A DNA stretch of 35,248 nucleotides from an uncultured Clostridia bacterium (GCA_937907605.1 CALCYI010000050.1:1-35248); one strand, 5' to 3'. Shown: positions 23,341-31,166, numbered from the stretch's first letter. A program made the numbers and translations. The notes: generated from the letters alone by a model not told the origin.

Positions 23341-24281
23341 TATTCCTCACCTCCGTCCTCTTCGTCCTCCTCAGGCTCCTTGCCCTCGGACATAATTTCG
23401 TTTTGGAGCTCCTTTTCAATTTCCTCCTCGGACTTGAAGAGCTCCTCCTCTGCCTCAAGGATTTCCTCCTCGGCTTCGGGCTCCTCGTCAGCTTCGGTAT
23501 TTGCTACGATATTTTCAAAAACGCTCTGTACCTGGTCCTGCTGTACGTCCTCGTCGAAGTAGTACATATCGGTAACCTCTTCGGTCTTTTCGGTCCTGAA
23601 CTGAGCGTAGGTCGGGTCGGGCGTATCGGATACGACCATACCGTTCTGGATAACAATAACTCGCCTCTGGAAAGAGCGTACAAGCTCGTGCTCGTGAGTT
23701 ACCATAACGACAGTTGTACCGTTATTGTTAATCTTTGTGAGAAGGTCAACAATTTCGTGGCTCATTTCGGGGTCAACGTTACCCGTGGGCTCGTCCGCTA
23801 TAATAAGCTCGGGATTGTTAACGAGCGCTCTCGCAAGAGAAACTCGCTGCTGCTCGCCGCCCGAAAGCTCATTGGGCATAGAACGCGCTTTTTTTGATAA
23901 GCCTACAAGGTTGAGAATATAGGGAACTCTCTTTCTGATATCCTTTTCCTTGGTGCCGATTACGCGCATAGCAAAAGCTACGTTATCGTATACCGTCATT
24001 TTCGGAATAATCCTGAAATCCTGGAATACGATACCCATGGTTCTCCTGTAATAAGGAACCTTCCTCTTCTTAAGCTTGTTTGAGGAATAACCGTTAACGA
24101 TAACCTCGCCCTCGGTCGGCTTCTCCTCATGCATAATGAGTTTTAAAAAGGTACTCTTGCCCGCGCCGGACGCGCCGACTACAAAGACAAATTCCCCGTC
24201 CTCTATCTTAATATTTACGTTATCAAGCGCTTTTGTGCCGTTGCTGTCATAAATTTTAGTTACGTCTTTAAATTCAATCAC
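23340..24281 (-). CDS. ftsE: Cell division ATP-binding protein FtsE with acidic C-terminal extension
   Basis: The ATPase of FtsEX: Walker A GASGAGKST (36-44), Q-loop near Q87, signature LSGGE (139-143), Walker B LIIADEP (159-165) and switch H196. Family members end near residue 225-230. This one continues to 313 with a very Glu/Asp-rich tail (about 240-313) of predicted helical or disordered character. GTG start at 24281 with GGAG upstream. First gene of the ftsE-ftsX-M23 operon. Confidence 0.95.
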   Translation of the reverse strand: MIEFKDVTKIYDSNGTKALDNVNIKIEDGEFVFVVGASGAGKSTFLKLIMHEEKPTEGEVIVNGYSSNKLKKRKVPYYRRTMGIVFQDFRIIPKMTVYDNVAFAMRVIGTKEKDIRKRVPYILNLVGLSKKARSMPNELSGGEQQRVSLARALVNNPELIIADEPTGNVDPEMSHEIVDLLTKINNNGTTVVMVTHEHELVRSFQRRVIVIQNGMVVSDTPDPTYAQFRTEKTEEVTDMYYFDEDVQQDQVQSVFENIVANTEADEEPEAEEEILEAEEELFKSEEEIEKELQNEIMSEGKEPEEDEEDGGEE

Positions 24282-24346
24282 GGCTATATCTCCAATCTGA
24301 AATATTACTCCAAAATCAAGGGGATACTTCCCCTTATACTCCCTAT

Positions 24347-24375
24347 ATAATATACCAAGTAATTTTTATAATCAA
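24347..24375 (-). promoter_or_regulatory. Probable sigma-A promoter of ftsEX
   Basis: TTGATT (24375-24370), a 17-bp spacer and TATTAT (24352-24347) on the minus strand, about 65 bp before the ftsE start. The leader holds a GGGG...CCCC stem (near 24321-24334). The rest of the 24282-24558 gap is AT-rich and divergent toward spo0A. Confidence 0.65.
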
Positions 24376-24481
24376 GTGTTTTATGTAATTTTTAAGTTAA
24401 TTTTGTAACTTCTTTGTAAACTGTAAGAACTGCCGTTTTCAAATTTTGAGTAATTTTTTCACATTTTTATATGATTTTTTA

Positions 24482-24510
24482 TTGCAATTTGAAAAACAAT
24501 ATGTTATTAT
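24482..24510 (+). promoter_or_regulatory. Probable sigma-A promoter of spo0A
   Basis: TTGCAA (24482-24487), a 17-bp spacer and TATTAT (24505-24510), followed 2 bp later by TGTTGAA. That resembles a Spo0A box core (TGNCGAA) with one mismatch. Autoregulation is only a suggestion. Confidence 0.6.
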
Positions 24511-24558
24511 GTTGAAGAAACGTAAAGTATGAAATAAAAAATCTTGGAGGAACAAGAA

Positions 24559-25332
24559 ATGAACACCGATTTTAAGGTACTTGTTGCTGATGAGAAAGAG
24601 GAATTCGGAAAAGAATGTGAAAAGGAGCTTTCCCAGCTCGGGGTGAACGTAACGCTCTGCCCCAAAAACGGAGACGAGATTATTAAACGCATCAGCGCGG
24701 AAAGCTACTCGGCGCTTGTAATGGATGTTTTTATGCAGGGCGCCGATGGTCTTGAGGTGCTCGACTACATCAATTCGAGCCTGAGCATAAGACCGTTCGT
24801 TATTCTTATGTCCGCGATTGACACCTCCTCCTTTGAGGAACAGGTAATAAGCGCAGGCGCGGATTATTACTTCATAAAGCCCGTGAGCCCCAAGGCGCTC
24901 GCAAAGAGAATCAGCAAGCTTATGCTCTGGCGCGGCGAAAACGGGAACGCGCGCAGACGCACGCGCCGCGAGGACGATATTGCCGTGGTAATTTCGGACA
25001 TCATGCGCCAGATAGGCGTTCCCGCCCATATCAAAGGCTACCAGTACCTGAGAACTTCCATTGAGCTTTGCGTAAACGAGCCCGAAATGCTCGGCTCGGT
25101 TACAAAGATACTGTACCCGACGGTAGCCAAGCAATACCAGACCACCTCAAGCCGTGTTGAAAGGGCGATAAGACACGCCATAGAGGTCGCGTGGAACAGG
25201 GGCGATATCGACGTTTTGTCCTCGTTTTTCGGATATACCATAGATTCGGGCAGAGGCAAGCCGACGAACTCGGAGTTTATCGCAATGATTTCCGACAAAA
25301 TCCGCCTTATGCAGCGTCAGCACGAGGCATAA
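24559..25332 (+). CDS. spo0A: Stage 0 sporulation response regulator Spo0A
   Basis: A 257-residue master regulator of sporulation. The receiver domain (1-120) has acidic pocket D11/E12, phospho-acceptor D56 (LVMDVF), S85 and K107 (FIKPVS). The DNA-binding domain (about 140-257) is highly conserved, with GVPAHIKGYQYLR, SRVERAIRHAIEVAWNRG and KPTNSEFIAMISDKIRL. I chose ATG at 24559 because GGAGG at 24546-24550 is its SD; a TTG at 24544 would overlap that SD. It stands alone: spoIVB, its usual upstream neighbour, is replaced here by divergent ftsEX. Its presence implies a spore-former or a descendant of one. Confidence 0.96.
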   Translation: MNTDFKVLVADEKEEFGKECEKELSQLGVNVTLCPKNGDEIIKRISAESYSALVMDVFMQGADGLEVLDYINSSLSIRPFVILMSAIDTSSFEEQVISAGADYYFIKPVSPKALAKRISKLMLWRGENGNARRRTRREDDIAVVISDIMRQIGVPAHIKGYQYLRTSIELCVNEPEMLGSVTKILYPTVAKQYQTTSSRVERAIRHAIEVAWNRGDIDVLSSFFGYTIDSGRGKPTNSEFIAMISDKIRLMQRQHEA

Positions 25333-25360
25333 AAAAACGGAGCACATGCTCCGTTTTTTT
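25333..25360 (+). terminator. Terminator of spo0A
   Basis: AACGGAGCA, CA loop, TGCTCCGTT, followed by a T-run, starting right at the spo0A stop codon. The A-run on the left could let it work in both directions for the convergent HAD gene. Confidence 0.93.
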
Positions 25361-25418
25361 AATGAATGAATGATGAATTACTTTTTGTGCGAAGCACCCT
25401 CAATTCACAATTCAAGAT
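25361..25418 (-). repeat. Intergenic AATT-rich repeat with GTGC hairpin
   Basis: AATGAATGAATGATGAATTA, a GTGC-GAA-GCAC hairpin and CAATTCACAATTCAAGATT. It abuts the stop codon of the HAD gene. Same layout as 9441-9475 and 28981-29033, with different hairpin sequence. Confidence 0.55.
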
Positions 25419-25976
25419 TTATGCAGCCGTATTTATCGGCGCATAGTTATTACCGTTAATCAGCGTGAGGATATAGTCGTAAACCTCCTGCGCGGTCATA
25501 GAATTAAAAATCCTGTTGCCTATAAACGAGCGGTTTTTATCGTTAATTCCATTGACGTATTTTACCGCCGTTCCGCCGTTTGATGCCCACTCCTTAAGGT
25601 TATGGTTATAGTCGTCGATAAGTATGCAGTCCTGTGTAATATCGCCACCCACAATATCTCTTACCGCCTCGCTTTTTTCCTCCTTTTCGCCGTTTACCAT
25701 AATAAACTCGCTGTCGAAAAGGTCGGGCATATAATCCTCGCGCCACTCCATCTTTTCTCTTACCGAATATTTAAAGTCGCTCGGGTAAACCTTCGTAAGC
25801 ACGCACACGCCTATGCCCAGCGCCTCGGAGTTTTCGCAGAGCATACTGAGCGCGCCGAGCATATTCGCCTCGGGCTTGAGAGACCTGAAATATCCTCTCT
25901 CCTTCATATCGTTTTCAGTGCAGTCTGCTCTGTACTCGGCAAGCACTCCATCCATATCAAAAAACACGCGTTTCAC
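25419..25976 (-). CDS. HAD-family phosphatase, 5'(3')-deoxyribonucleotidase-like
   Basis: A protein of about 185 residues with HAD motif I FFDMDGVLAEY near the N-terminus, motif II around VLTK, a central Lys/Glu-rich region, and motif IV CILIDDYNHN. The pattern resembles small nucleotidase-type HADs (NT5C-like). It would dephosphorylate a small nucleotide or similar substrate in the cytoplasm; the substrate is not certain. I set the start at GTG 25976, about 11 nt after AAAGGA. GTG at 25985 is possible. The most upstream GTG at 26003 falls inside the -10 box and is excluded. Confidence 0.8.
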   Translation of the reverse strand: MKRVFFDMDGVLAEYRADCTENDMKERGYFRSLKPEANMLGALSMLCENSEALGIGVCVLTKVYPSDFKYSVREKMEWREDYMPDLFDSEFIMVNGEKEEKSEAVRDIVGGDITQDCILIDDYNHNLKEWASNGGTAVKYVNGINDKNRSFIGNRIFNSMTAQEVYDYILTLINGNNYAPINTAA

Positions 25977-26001
25977 AGCGGTCACCGTCCTTTCTGATAC
26001 C

Positions 26002-26030
26002 ACTATAACACATGCGTTTTGGAGTGTAAA
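26002..26030 (-). promoter_or_regulatory. Promoter of the HAD phosphatase gene
   Basis: TTTACA (26030-26025), a 17-bp spacer and TATAGT (26007-26002) on the minus strand. Transcription would begin near 25995, giving a leader of about 20 nt. Confidence 0.65.
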
Positions 26031-26042
26031 TACTTCAAAGCG

Positions 26043-26068
26043 GCACAGTCCAAAAGTCTGGACTGTGC
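26043..26068. repeat. Perfect 9-bp hairpin between putP and HAD gene
   Basis: GCACAGTCC, 8-nt loop, GGACTGTGC. On the minus strand it lies 70 bp after the putP stop and has no T-run. On the plus strand it is followed by T-rich sequence but no gene precedes it. It could terminate putP or protect its 3' end. Confidence 0.55.
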
Positions 26069-26073
26069 TGCAG

Positions 26074-26136
26074 TTTTGCTTTTTGCTTTTGCTTCGTTTT
26101 TGCTTTTGCTTGTTGCTTGTTTTACTGGTTGTTTTA
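26074..26136. repeat. GCTTTT low-complexity tract
   Basis: Degenerate tandem units of GCTTTT / GCTTTTT / TTGCTTGT (AAAAGC on the minus strand) fill the gap between the hairpin at 26043-26068 and the putP stop codon. Confidence 0.7.
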
Positions 26137-26138
26137 CT

Positions 26139-27665
26139 TTATTTTATCGCTTTTACCTCTTCAAAGGTGTCGATAATTTCCTGCTCGGGCTTTGGTGTAA
26201 TAAGCGATACGAGGATATTAACAACAAGTCCGAAGATGAACGCGGGAAGCAGCTCGTAAATAGCGAATACGCCACCTACCTTAACCGCGATAATGTACTT
26301 CCAGATAAATACCATAGCGCCGCCCGCGAGCATACCCGCGATTGCGCCGTATTTATTGGAACGCTTCCAGAAGAGCGCAAGGAGCATAACGGGACCGAAC
26401 GCCGCGCCGAATCCCGCCCACGCGAACGATACGATACCAAATACGGAGGAGTTCGAATCCCACGCAAGCACTACGCCGATAACGGAAATTACGAAGAGCG
26501 TTACCCTTGCAACGACCATTTCGCCCGTTTCCGAAAGCTTAAGCTTAAACACGCCGCCGAGGATATTTTCGCTCATCGAAGATGAAGCTGCAAGGAGCTG
26601 TGAATCAGCGGTTGACATCGTGCTCGCAAGAATACCCGCGAGTATAACGCCCGCGATAAGCGCGAAGAGCATACTCCTCTGAGAAAGGAGATTAGCAATC
26701 TGAACTATAATCGTTTCGCTGTCGCTGAGCGCGCCGAGCGAGCCTGCGTTCACCATACCGAGACCTACGATACCGATGAATACCGCAACAGCCATGGAGA
26801 TTACAACCCATACGGTTGCAACCCTCCTTGAGAGCTTGACCTTCTCGGGATTTTCAATAGCCATAAAGCGCAGGATTATGTGCGGCATACCGAAATAACC
26901 GAGTCCCCACGCAAGCGTTGAAGCGATAGTCAGCGCGCTATGGTCAACCGCCATACCCGTTTCAGGATTATAGGTATTGAGCATACCAAAATAGCCCGGA
27001 AGAGCACGCGCATTTTCAACAACTGCGCCGACTCCGCCCGCCCGGGATACGCCGAATATGAGCACAACAACAAGCGCAACCGTCATAATAATCGACTGGA
27101 TAAAGTCGGTGGTTGAAGCCGCGTTAAAGCCGCCGAGCGAGGTATAGCCAACGATTACGATAGCGGAAATCACCATAGCAATGTGGTAATCAATTCCGAA
27201 AAGCGTACCGAAAAGCTTACCGCACGCCGCAAAGCCCGAAGCCGTATATGGTACAAAAAATACAATAATAACGAGCGCCGCAACCGCCATTAAAACATTG
27301 CTTTTTTTGTATCTTCTCGAGAAGAAATCGGGAACGGTAATCGCGTCGATTTTAGCCGAATAGTTACGCAGCTTTTTCGCTACGATGAGCCAGTTTAGAT
27401 AAGTACCAACCGCAAGACCTATCGCCGTCCAGCCCGCGTCCGCAACGCCCGTCAGGTACGCAACCCCGGGAAGTCCCATAAGCAGCCAGCTCGACATATC
27501 CGAAGCCTCCGCGCTCATAGCCGTTACGAGCGGTCCGAGCTTACGTCCGCCGAGGTAAAAATCGCCGACGTTCTTCGTTTTCCTCGAAAAAATAACGCCG
27601 ATTAATACAACGACTGCAAGGTATACGACGATTGAAATCATAATGCCTATCTGAGCATTTGTCAT
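26139..27665 (-). CDS. putP: Sodium/proline symporter, SSS family
   Basis: A 508-residue polytopic membrane protein of the sodium:solute symporter family, with about 12-13 hydrophobic helices. PutP-like features are GDFYLGGRKLGPLVTAMSAEASDMSSWLLMGLPG near the start, SLGGFNAASTTDFIQ, and the STADSQLLAASSSMSENI segment containing Na+-site Ser/Thr residues. It most likely imports proline with Na+. ATG at 27665 with AAGGGGGA upstream. It has its own promoter at 27713-27741 and is divergent from gapA. Confidence 0.92.
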   Translation of the reverse strand: MTNAQIGIMISIVVYLAVVVLIGVIFSRKTKNVGDFYLGGRKLGPLVTAMSAEASDMSSWLLMGLPGVAYLTGVADAGWTAIGLAVGTYLNWLIVAKKLRNYSAKIDAITVPDFFSRRYKKSNVLMAVAALVIIVFFVPYTASGFAACGKLFGTLFGIDYHIAMVISAIVIVGYTSLGGFNAASTTDFIQSIIMTVALVVVLIFGVSRAGGVGAVVENARALPGYFGMLNTYNPETGMAVDHSALTIASTLAWGLGYFGMPHIILRFMAIENPEKVKLSRRVATVWVVISMAVAVFIGIVGLGMVNAGSLGALSDSETIIVQIANLLSQRSMLFALIAGVILAGILASTMSTADSQLLAASSSMSENILGGVFKLKLSETGEMVVARVTLFVISVIGVVLAWDSNSSVFGIVSFAWAGFGAAFGPVMLLALFWKRSNKYGAIAGMLAGGAMVFIWKYIIAVKVGGVFAIYELLPAFIFGLVVNILVSLITPKPEQEIIDTFEEVKAIK

Positions 27666-27712
27666 ATAAATCCCCCTTAGTAAACGTTTTGTTTTAACGC
27701 TTTAATGTACTA

Positions 27713-27741
27713 ATAATAGCACACCTCGTTTTATATTGCAA
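27713..27741 (-). promoter_or_regulatory. Promoter of putP
   Basis: TTGCAA (27741-27736), a 17-bp spacer and TATTAT (27718-27713) on the minus strand. Between it and the gene, CGTT-N7-AACG (27685-27699) forms a short inverted repeat that could be an operator. Confidence 0.65.
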
Positions 27742-27826
27742 GAAAATATTATGCAAAACATATTGTTAAAAATTTATCATTCTCCTTGAAACTTTTTGTA
27801 TAATCTGTAAAAAATACAATTTTCCC

Positions 27827-27855
27827 TTGCATATTATTACCAAAGAGTATAAAAT
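27827..27855 (+). promoter_or_regulatory. Possible promoter of gapA
   Basis: TTGCAT (27827-27832), a 17-bp spacer and TAAAAT (27850-27855), about 53 bp upstream of the gapA start. A TATAAT at 27799-27804 without a good -35 is an alternative. No CggR-type operator was recognised. Confidence 0.45.
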
Positions 27856-27907
27856 AATAGTGCAAAAAAGCAATTGACATTAATTAATTTTATGGAGGTA
27901 GATTCCA

Positions 27908-28936
27908 ATGGTAAAAGTTGCTATTAATGGTTTTGGCCGTATCGGCCGTCTTGCTTTCCGCCAGATGTTTGAGGCAGAGGGCTATGAGGTTGTAGCTATC
28001 AACGACCTTACCGATCCTAAGATGCTTGCTCATCTTCTTAAGTATGACACAGCTCAGAGAGGCTATGCGGGCGTTATCGGCGAAGGCAAGCACACAGTAG
28101 AGGCTACCGAGAGCTCAATCATCGTTGACGGCAAGGAAATCCCGATTTTCGCTAAGCCCAACGCTGCTGAGCTTCCCTGGGGCGAGCTTGACGTAGACGT
28201 AGTTCTTGAGTGCACAGGCTTCTATTGCTCAAAGGAAAAGTCACAGGCTCATATCGACGCAGGCGCTAAGAAGGTAGTTATTTCCGCTCCCGCAGGTAAT
28301 GACCTTCCGACAATCGTTTACAATGTAAACCACGAAAAACTTACAGCTGACGATAAAATCATCTCCGCTGCTTCCTGTACAACTAACTGTCTTGCTCCCA
28401 TGGCAAAGGCTCTTAACGATTATGCTCCTATCCAGAGCGGTATTATGTGCACAATCCACGCTTACACAGGCGACCAGATGATTCTTGACGGTCCTCACAG
28501 AAAGGGCGACCTAAGAAGAGCACGCGCAGGCGCTGCTAACATCGTTCCCAATTCAACGGGCGCAGCTAAGGCTATCGGTCTTGTAATCCCCGAGCTTAAC
28601 GGCAAGCTTATCGGCGCTGCTCAGAGAGTTCCTACCCCGACCGGTTCAACAACGCTTCTTATCGCTGTTGTAGAGGGTAAGGACATTACCGCTGACGGCA
28701 TCAACGCTGCTATGAAAGCTGCCGCTAACGAGAGCTTCGGCTATAACACCGACCCGATCGTATCAATGGATATCGTTGGTATGAGATACGGCTCACTCTT
28801 CGATGCTACACAGACAATGGTTCTTCCTATCGGCGATGATAAGTATGAGGTTCAGGTTGTTTCATGGTATGACAACGAGAACTCCTATACATCACAGATG
28901 GTTAGAACAATCAAGTACTTCGCAGAGCTTGGCTAA
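27908..28936 (+). CDS. gapA: Glyceraldehyde-3-phosphate dehydrogenase, type I
   Basis: A 342-residue phosphorylating GAPDH of glycolysis: glyceraldehyde-3-phosphate, NAD+ and phosphate to 1,3-bisphosphoglycerate. It has the NAD-binding GFGRIGR (8-14), D33, catalytic C157 in SAASCTTNC, H184, and the C-terminal WYDNENSYTSQMVRT. SD GGAGG about 10 nt before the ATG. Codon choice is strongly biased (GCT, CTT, ATC, AAG) unlike its neighbours, as expected for a very highly expressed gene. It stands alone with its own terminator; no pgk or cggR adjoins it. Confidence 0.98.
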   Translation: MVKVAINGFGRIGRLAFRQMFEAEGYEVVAINDLTDPKMLAHLLKYDTAQRGYAGVIGEGKHTVEATESSIIVDGKEIPIFAKPNAAELPWGELDVDVVLECTGFYCSKEKSQAHIDAGAKKVVISAPAGNDLPTIVYNVNHEKLTADDKIISAASCTTNCLAPMAKALNDYAPIQSGIMCTIHAYTGDQMILDGPHRKGDLRRARAGAANIVPNSTGAAKAIGLVIPELNGKLIGAAQRVPTPTGSTTLLIAVVEGKDITADGINAAMKAAANESFGYNTDPIVSMDIVGMRYGSLFDATQTMVLPIGDDKYEVQVVSWYDNENSYTSQMVRTIKYFAELG

Positions 28937-28950
28937 AACTAATAAAAAAG

Positions 28951-28978
28951 AACCGCAGCTTTTACGCTGCGGTTTTTT
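28951..28978 (+). terminator. Terminator of gapA
   Basis: AACCGCAGC, TTTTAC loop, GCTGCGGTT followed by further T residues, 15 bp after the stop codon. Confidence 0.95.
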
Positions 28979-28980
28979 AA

Positions 28981-29033
28981 TTGAGAATTAAGAGTTGAGA
29001 GTTAAGAATTATGGGCGGGCTCTGCCCGCACCC
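28981..29033 (-). repeat. Intergenic AATTGAG-type repeat with GCGGGC hairpin
   Basis: TTGAGAATTAAGAGTTGAGA and related units are followed by GCGGGC-TCT-GCCCGC. It lies between the gapA terminator and the stop of the DUF218 gene. Related to 9441-9475 and 25361-25418. Confidence 0.6.
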
Positions 29034-29035
29034 GA

Positions 29036-29506
29036 TTACCATATTATACCAAAGAACGCGAGCGGACGAAGGAAGGCTTCGCGTATTCTGAAGCCGAGGG
29101 AGTCCTCGCCGTTCAGTGAGGCGATGGGCAGGTAGGAAACGCCCGCCTTTTTCATTATTTTCTTACTGCGCCAGATATGAAACCTGCTCGTAACGAACGC
29201 AACCTTCGCAGCATCGCCGAGCATTTCCCTTGTAAACTGAAAATTCTGCAGCGTGGTTTTTGCCTGCTCCTCGAGGATAATATCCTCCTCGGGTACGCCG
29301 AGGGTGAGGAGAGCGTTTTTCATAATCTGCGCTTCGCTGAGCCTCTGCGTTTCGCCCTTGATTCCGCCCGATACTACGATTTTTGTACCCTCGTTTTCAG
29401 CGTAAACCTCCGCGCCCTTTTTAATCCGTTCACAAAGCAGTGGGCTCGGCTTATCCTCCTCAATCGGACCGCCGAGTATTAGTATATAATCAAATATTTT
29501 ATCCAT
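29036..29506 (-). CDS. YdcF-like protein (DUF218)
   Basis: A 156-residue DUF218 family protein. Diagnostic motifs are ILILGGPI (8-15), a KIVVSGGIKGE segment, SEAQIMKNALLTLGV, EEQAKTTLQNFQF and VAFVTSRFHIWRSKKIMKKAG. DUF218 proteins include E. coli YdcF and the periplasmic-facing SanA/ElyC types. This one lacks a membrane segment and is probably cytoplasmic. Function is unknown, with an S-adenosylmethionine or nucleotide ligand suspected in the family. Its promoter is so close that the leader would be only about 10 nt. Confidence 0.9.
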   Translation of the reverse strand: MDKIFDYILILGGPIEEDKPSPLLCERIKKGAEVYAENEGTKIVVSGGIKGETQRLSEAQIMKNALLTLGVPEEDIILEEQAKTTLQNFQFTREMLGDAAKVAFVTSRFHIWRSKKIMKKAGVSYLPIASLNGEDSLGFRIREAFLRPLAFFGIIW

Positions 29507-29521
29507 AATATCACCAAGTTA

Positions 29522-29550
29522 ATTATACAAACCCTCCCGTTTAATGTCAA
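29522..29550 (-). promoter_or_regulatory. Promoter of the DUF218 gene
   Basis: TTGACA (29550-29545), a 17-bp spacer and TATAAT (29527-29522) on the minus strand: a consensus promoter. The -10 box ends 16 bp before the ATG. Confidence 0.85.
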
Positions 29551-29566
29551 ACCGCTAAATTTTTAG

Positions 29567-29595
29567 TTGATAAATTAATTACTTTCAATTATAAT
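29567..29595 (+). promoter_or_regulatory. Promoter of the GPH symporter gene
   Basis: TTGATA (29567-29572), a 17-bp spacer and TATAAT (29590-29595), about 30 bp before the start codon. Confidence 0.85.
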
Positions 29596-29624
29596 TAAGG
29601 TATAAACATTAAGGAGTAAATTAT

Positions 29625-31133
29625 ATGAGTAGTAAAGATTTAACCGCTCCCAAAACCTACGTGGGTAAAAAGGAGCTGTGGATGTTCTCCATCGGCGGTA
29701 TGGGACAGGGCATGATTTACGCTATGATGTCAAGCTACATAAGCGACTACTACGTAAACGTCCTTCACCTTCCGCTTATGTTCGTATTGCTTTTAATGCT
29801 GCTCGCGAGAGTGTGGGACGCTATCAACGACCCGCTTATGGGCGTTATCGTTGACAAGCACACTACCAAGTGGGGCAAGATGAAGCCGTATATTCTCTTT
29901 GCGGCTATTCCGATTGCCGTGCTTACTATACTTATGTATTTAAGCCCGAGCCTTGAGCAAAAGCAGTTAATGGTGTATTCCGCAATCGTATACGTTGCGT
30001 GGGGTATGATTTATACAATGGCTGACGTTCCGTTCTGGAGCCTTCCCAATATCCTCACCCCGAATGCAGACGAGAGAAGCCACGTCGTTTCCTTCTCAAA
30101 AATCTGGAACAGCGTAGGCTCGGCGCTTCCCGAGATATTCTTCTTCGCTTCGGGCTTCCTGCTTCCCCTCGTTATCAGCACGACCGACCCCGAGGAGTAT
30201 AATAAGAAGAAGTACCTCATTATCGCCTGCACCGTTGTTGCAATCGGTATTGTATTATACGTTAATTCTTACTTCCATATTAAAGAGAGGGTTGTCCTCC
30301 CCGTCAAGAAAAAGGCTAAGGGCGAGCCCTCACAGCTTACCCGTATCTTTAAGTGCAAGCCCCTGCTTCTCATAATATTAATGGGCGTGCTTTCAAGCGG
30401 ACGTTATATGGTACAGGCGGCTGCAATCCACGTTGCAAGATACGCATTTTATATCGGTCCCGACCTTACGGGAATGACCCTCGCGGAAAAAACCGCGGCT
30501 ATCGACGCTTCCGTAGGTACAGTTAAGACTATATTCCAGCTCTGCGCAGTTGTAGGTATGTTCGGCGCAACTATCTTTATGCCCAAGCTTATGCAGAAGT
30601 TTGACTACAAAAAGCTTCTTATCACTACCTGTCTTGCGGGCTTCGCTGCAAGTATCTTTACTACCGTAATCGGCTGGTTCACTAATAATCTCTATTTCTG
30701 TATACCGTTCATCCTCATTCAGTGTATCCCGCTCGGCGTTATCAATACGCTTTCGATAGCGATGATTTACGACTGCCTTGACTATATGGAGCTCACAACG
30801 GGCAACAGGGACAATGCTATGGGCTCGGCGTGCCAGGGCTTTGTTAACAAGCTCGGCTCCGCGCTCTCAACCGTTGGTATCGTAGTAATGTATATGGCAA
30901 TCGGTATGGAGCCCGACAAGATGCTCTCCTCAACCGCAATTATGGCTGCTACCGAGCTTCCGAGGTGGCAGAACTTCGCTATGTTCTCCCTCGTTTCCAT
31001 CGTGCCCGGTCTGAGCATGCTGCTCTGCTCAATTCCGATGTTCTTCTACCCGATTTCGGGCGAAAACAAGAAAAAGATGCAGGCTGAGCTTGCCGCAAAG
31101 CGCGAGGCTGAGGGCTTCTCAGTAGCAGAATAA
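29625..31133 (+). CDS. GPH-family sugar:cation symporter (MelB-like)
   Basis: A 502-residue, 12-helix transporter of the glycoside-pentoside-hexuronide:cation family. The N-terminal half contains the family signature ARVWDAINDPLMGVIVDKHTTKWGKMKPY and DVPFWSLPN. The C-terminal half has YDCLDYMELTTGNRDNAMGSACQGFVNKLG. It would import a glycoside or related sugar with H+ or Na+. No glycosidase or regulator adjoins it, so the substrate cannot be inferred. SD AAGGAG before the ATG; single-gene transcript with its own promoter and terminator. Confidence 0.92.
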   Translation: MSSKDLTAPKTYVGKKELWMFSIGGMGQGMIYAMMSSYISDYYVNVLHLPLMFVLLLMLLARVWDAINDPLMGVIVDKHTTKWGKMKPYILFAAIPIAVLTILMYLSPSLEQKQLMVYSAIVYVAWGMIYTMADVPFWSLPNILTPNADERSHVVSFSKIWNSVGSALPEIFFFASGFLLPLVISTTDPEEYNKKKYLIIACTVVAIGIVLYVNSYFHIKERVVLPVKKKAKGEPSQLTRIFKCKPLLLIILMGVLSSGRYMVQAAAIHVARYAFYIGPDLTGMTLAEKTAAIDASVGTVKTIFQLCAVVGMFGATIFMPKLMQKFDYKKLLITTCLAGFAASIFTTVIGWFTNNLYFCIPFILIQCIPLGVINTLSIAMIYDCLDYMELTTGNRDNAMGSACQGFVNKLGSALSTVGIVVMYMAIGMEPDKMLSSTAIMAATELPRWQNFAMFSLVSIVPGLSMLLCSIPMFFYPISGENKKKMQAELAAKREAEGFSVAE

Positions 31134-31140
31134 TACAGTA

Positions 31141-31166
31141 AAAGAGCCGTTTTCACGGCTCTTTTC
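31141..31166 (+). terminator. Terminator of the GPH symporter gene
   Basis: AAAGAGCCGT, TTTC loop, ACGGCTCTTTTC, starting 7 bp after the stop codon. Confidence 0.92.

Noticed and set aside
24439..25134. 231-aa minus-strand ORF over spo0A
   Set aside because: Antisense shadow of a highly conserved Spo0A coding region with no family resemblance.
26003..27665. Prophage or IS element near the hairpin/GCTTTT tract
   Set aside because: No integrase, transposase, terminal inverted repeats or target duplications found in the window.
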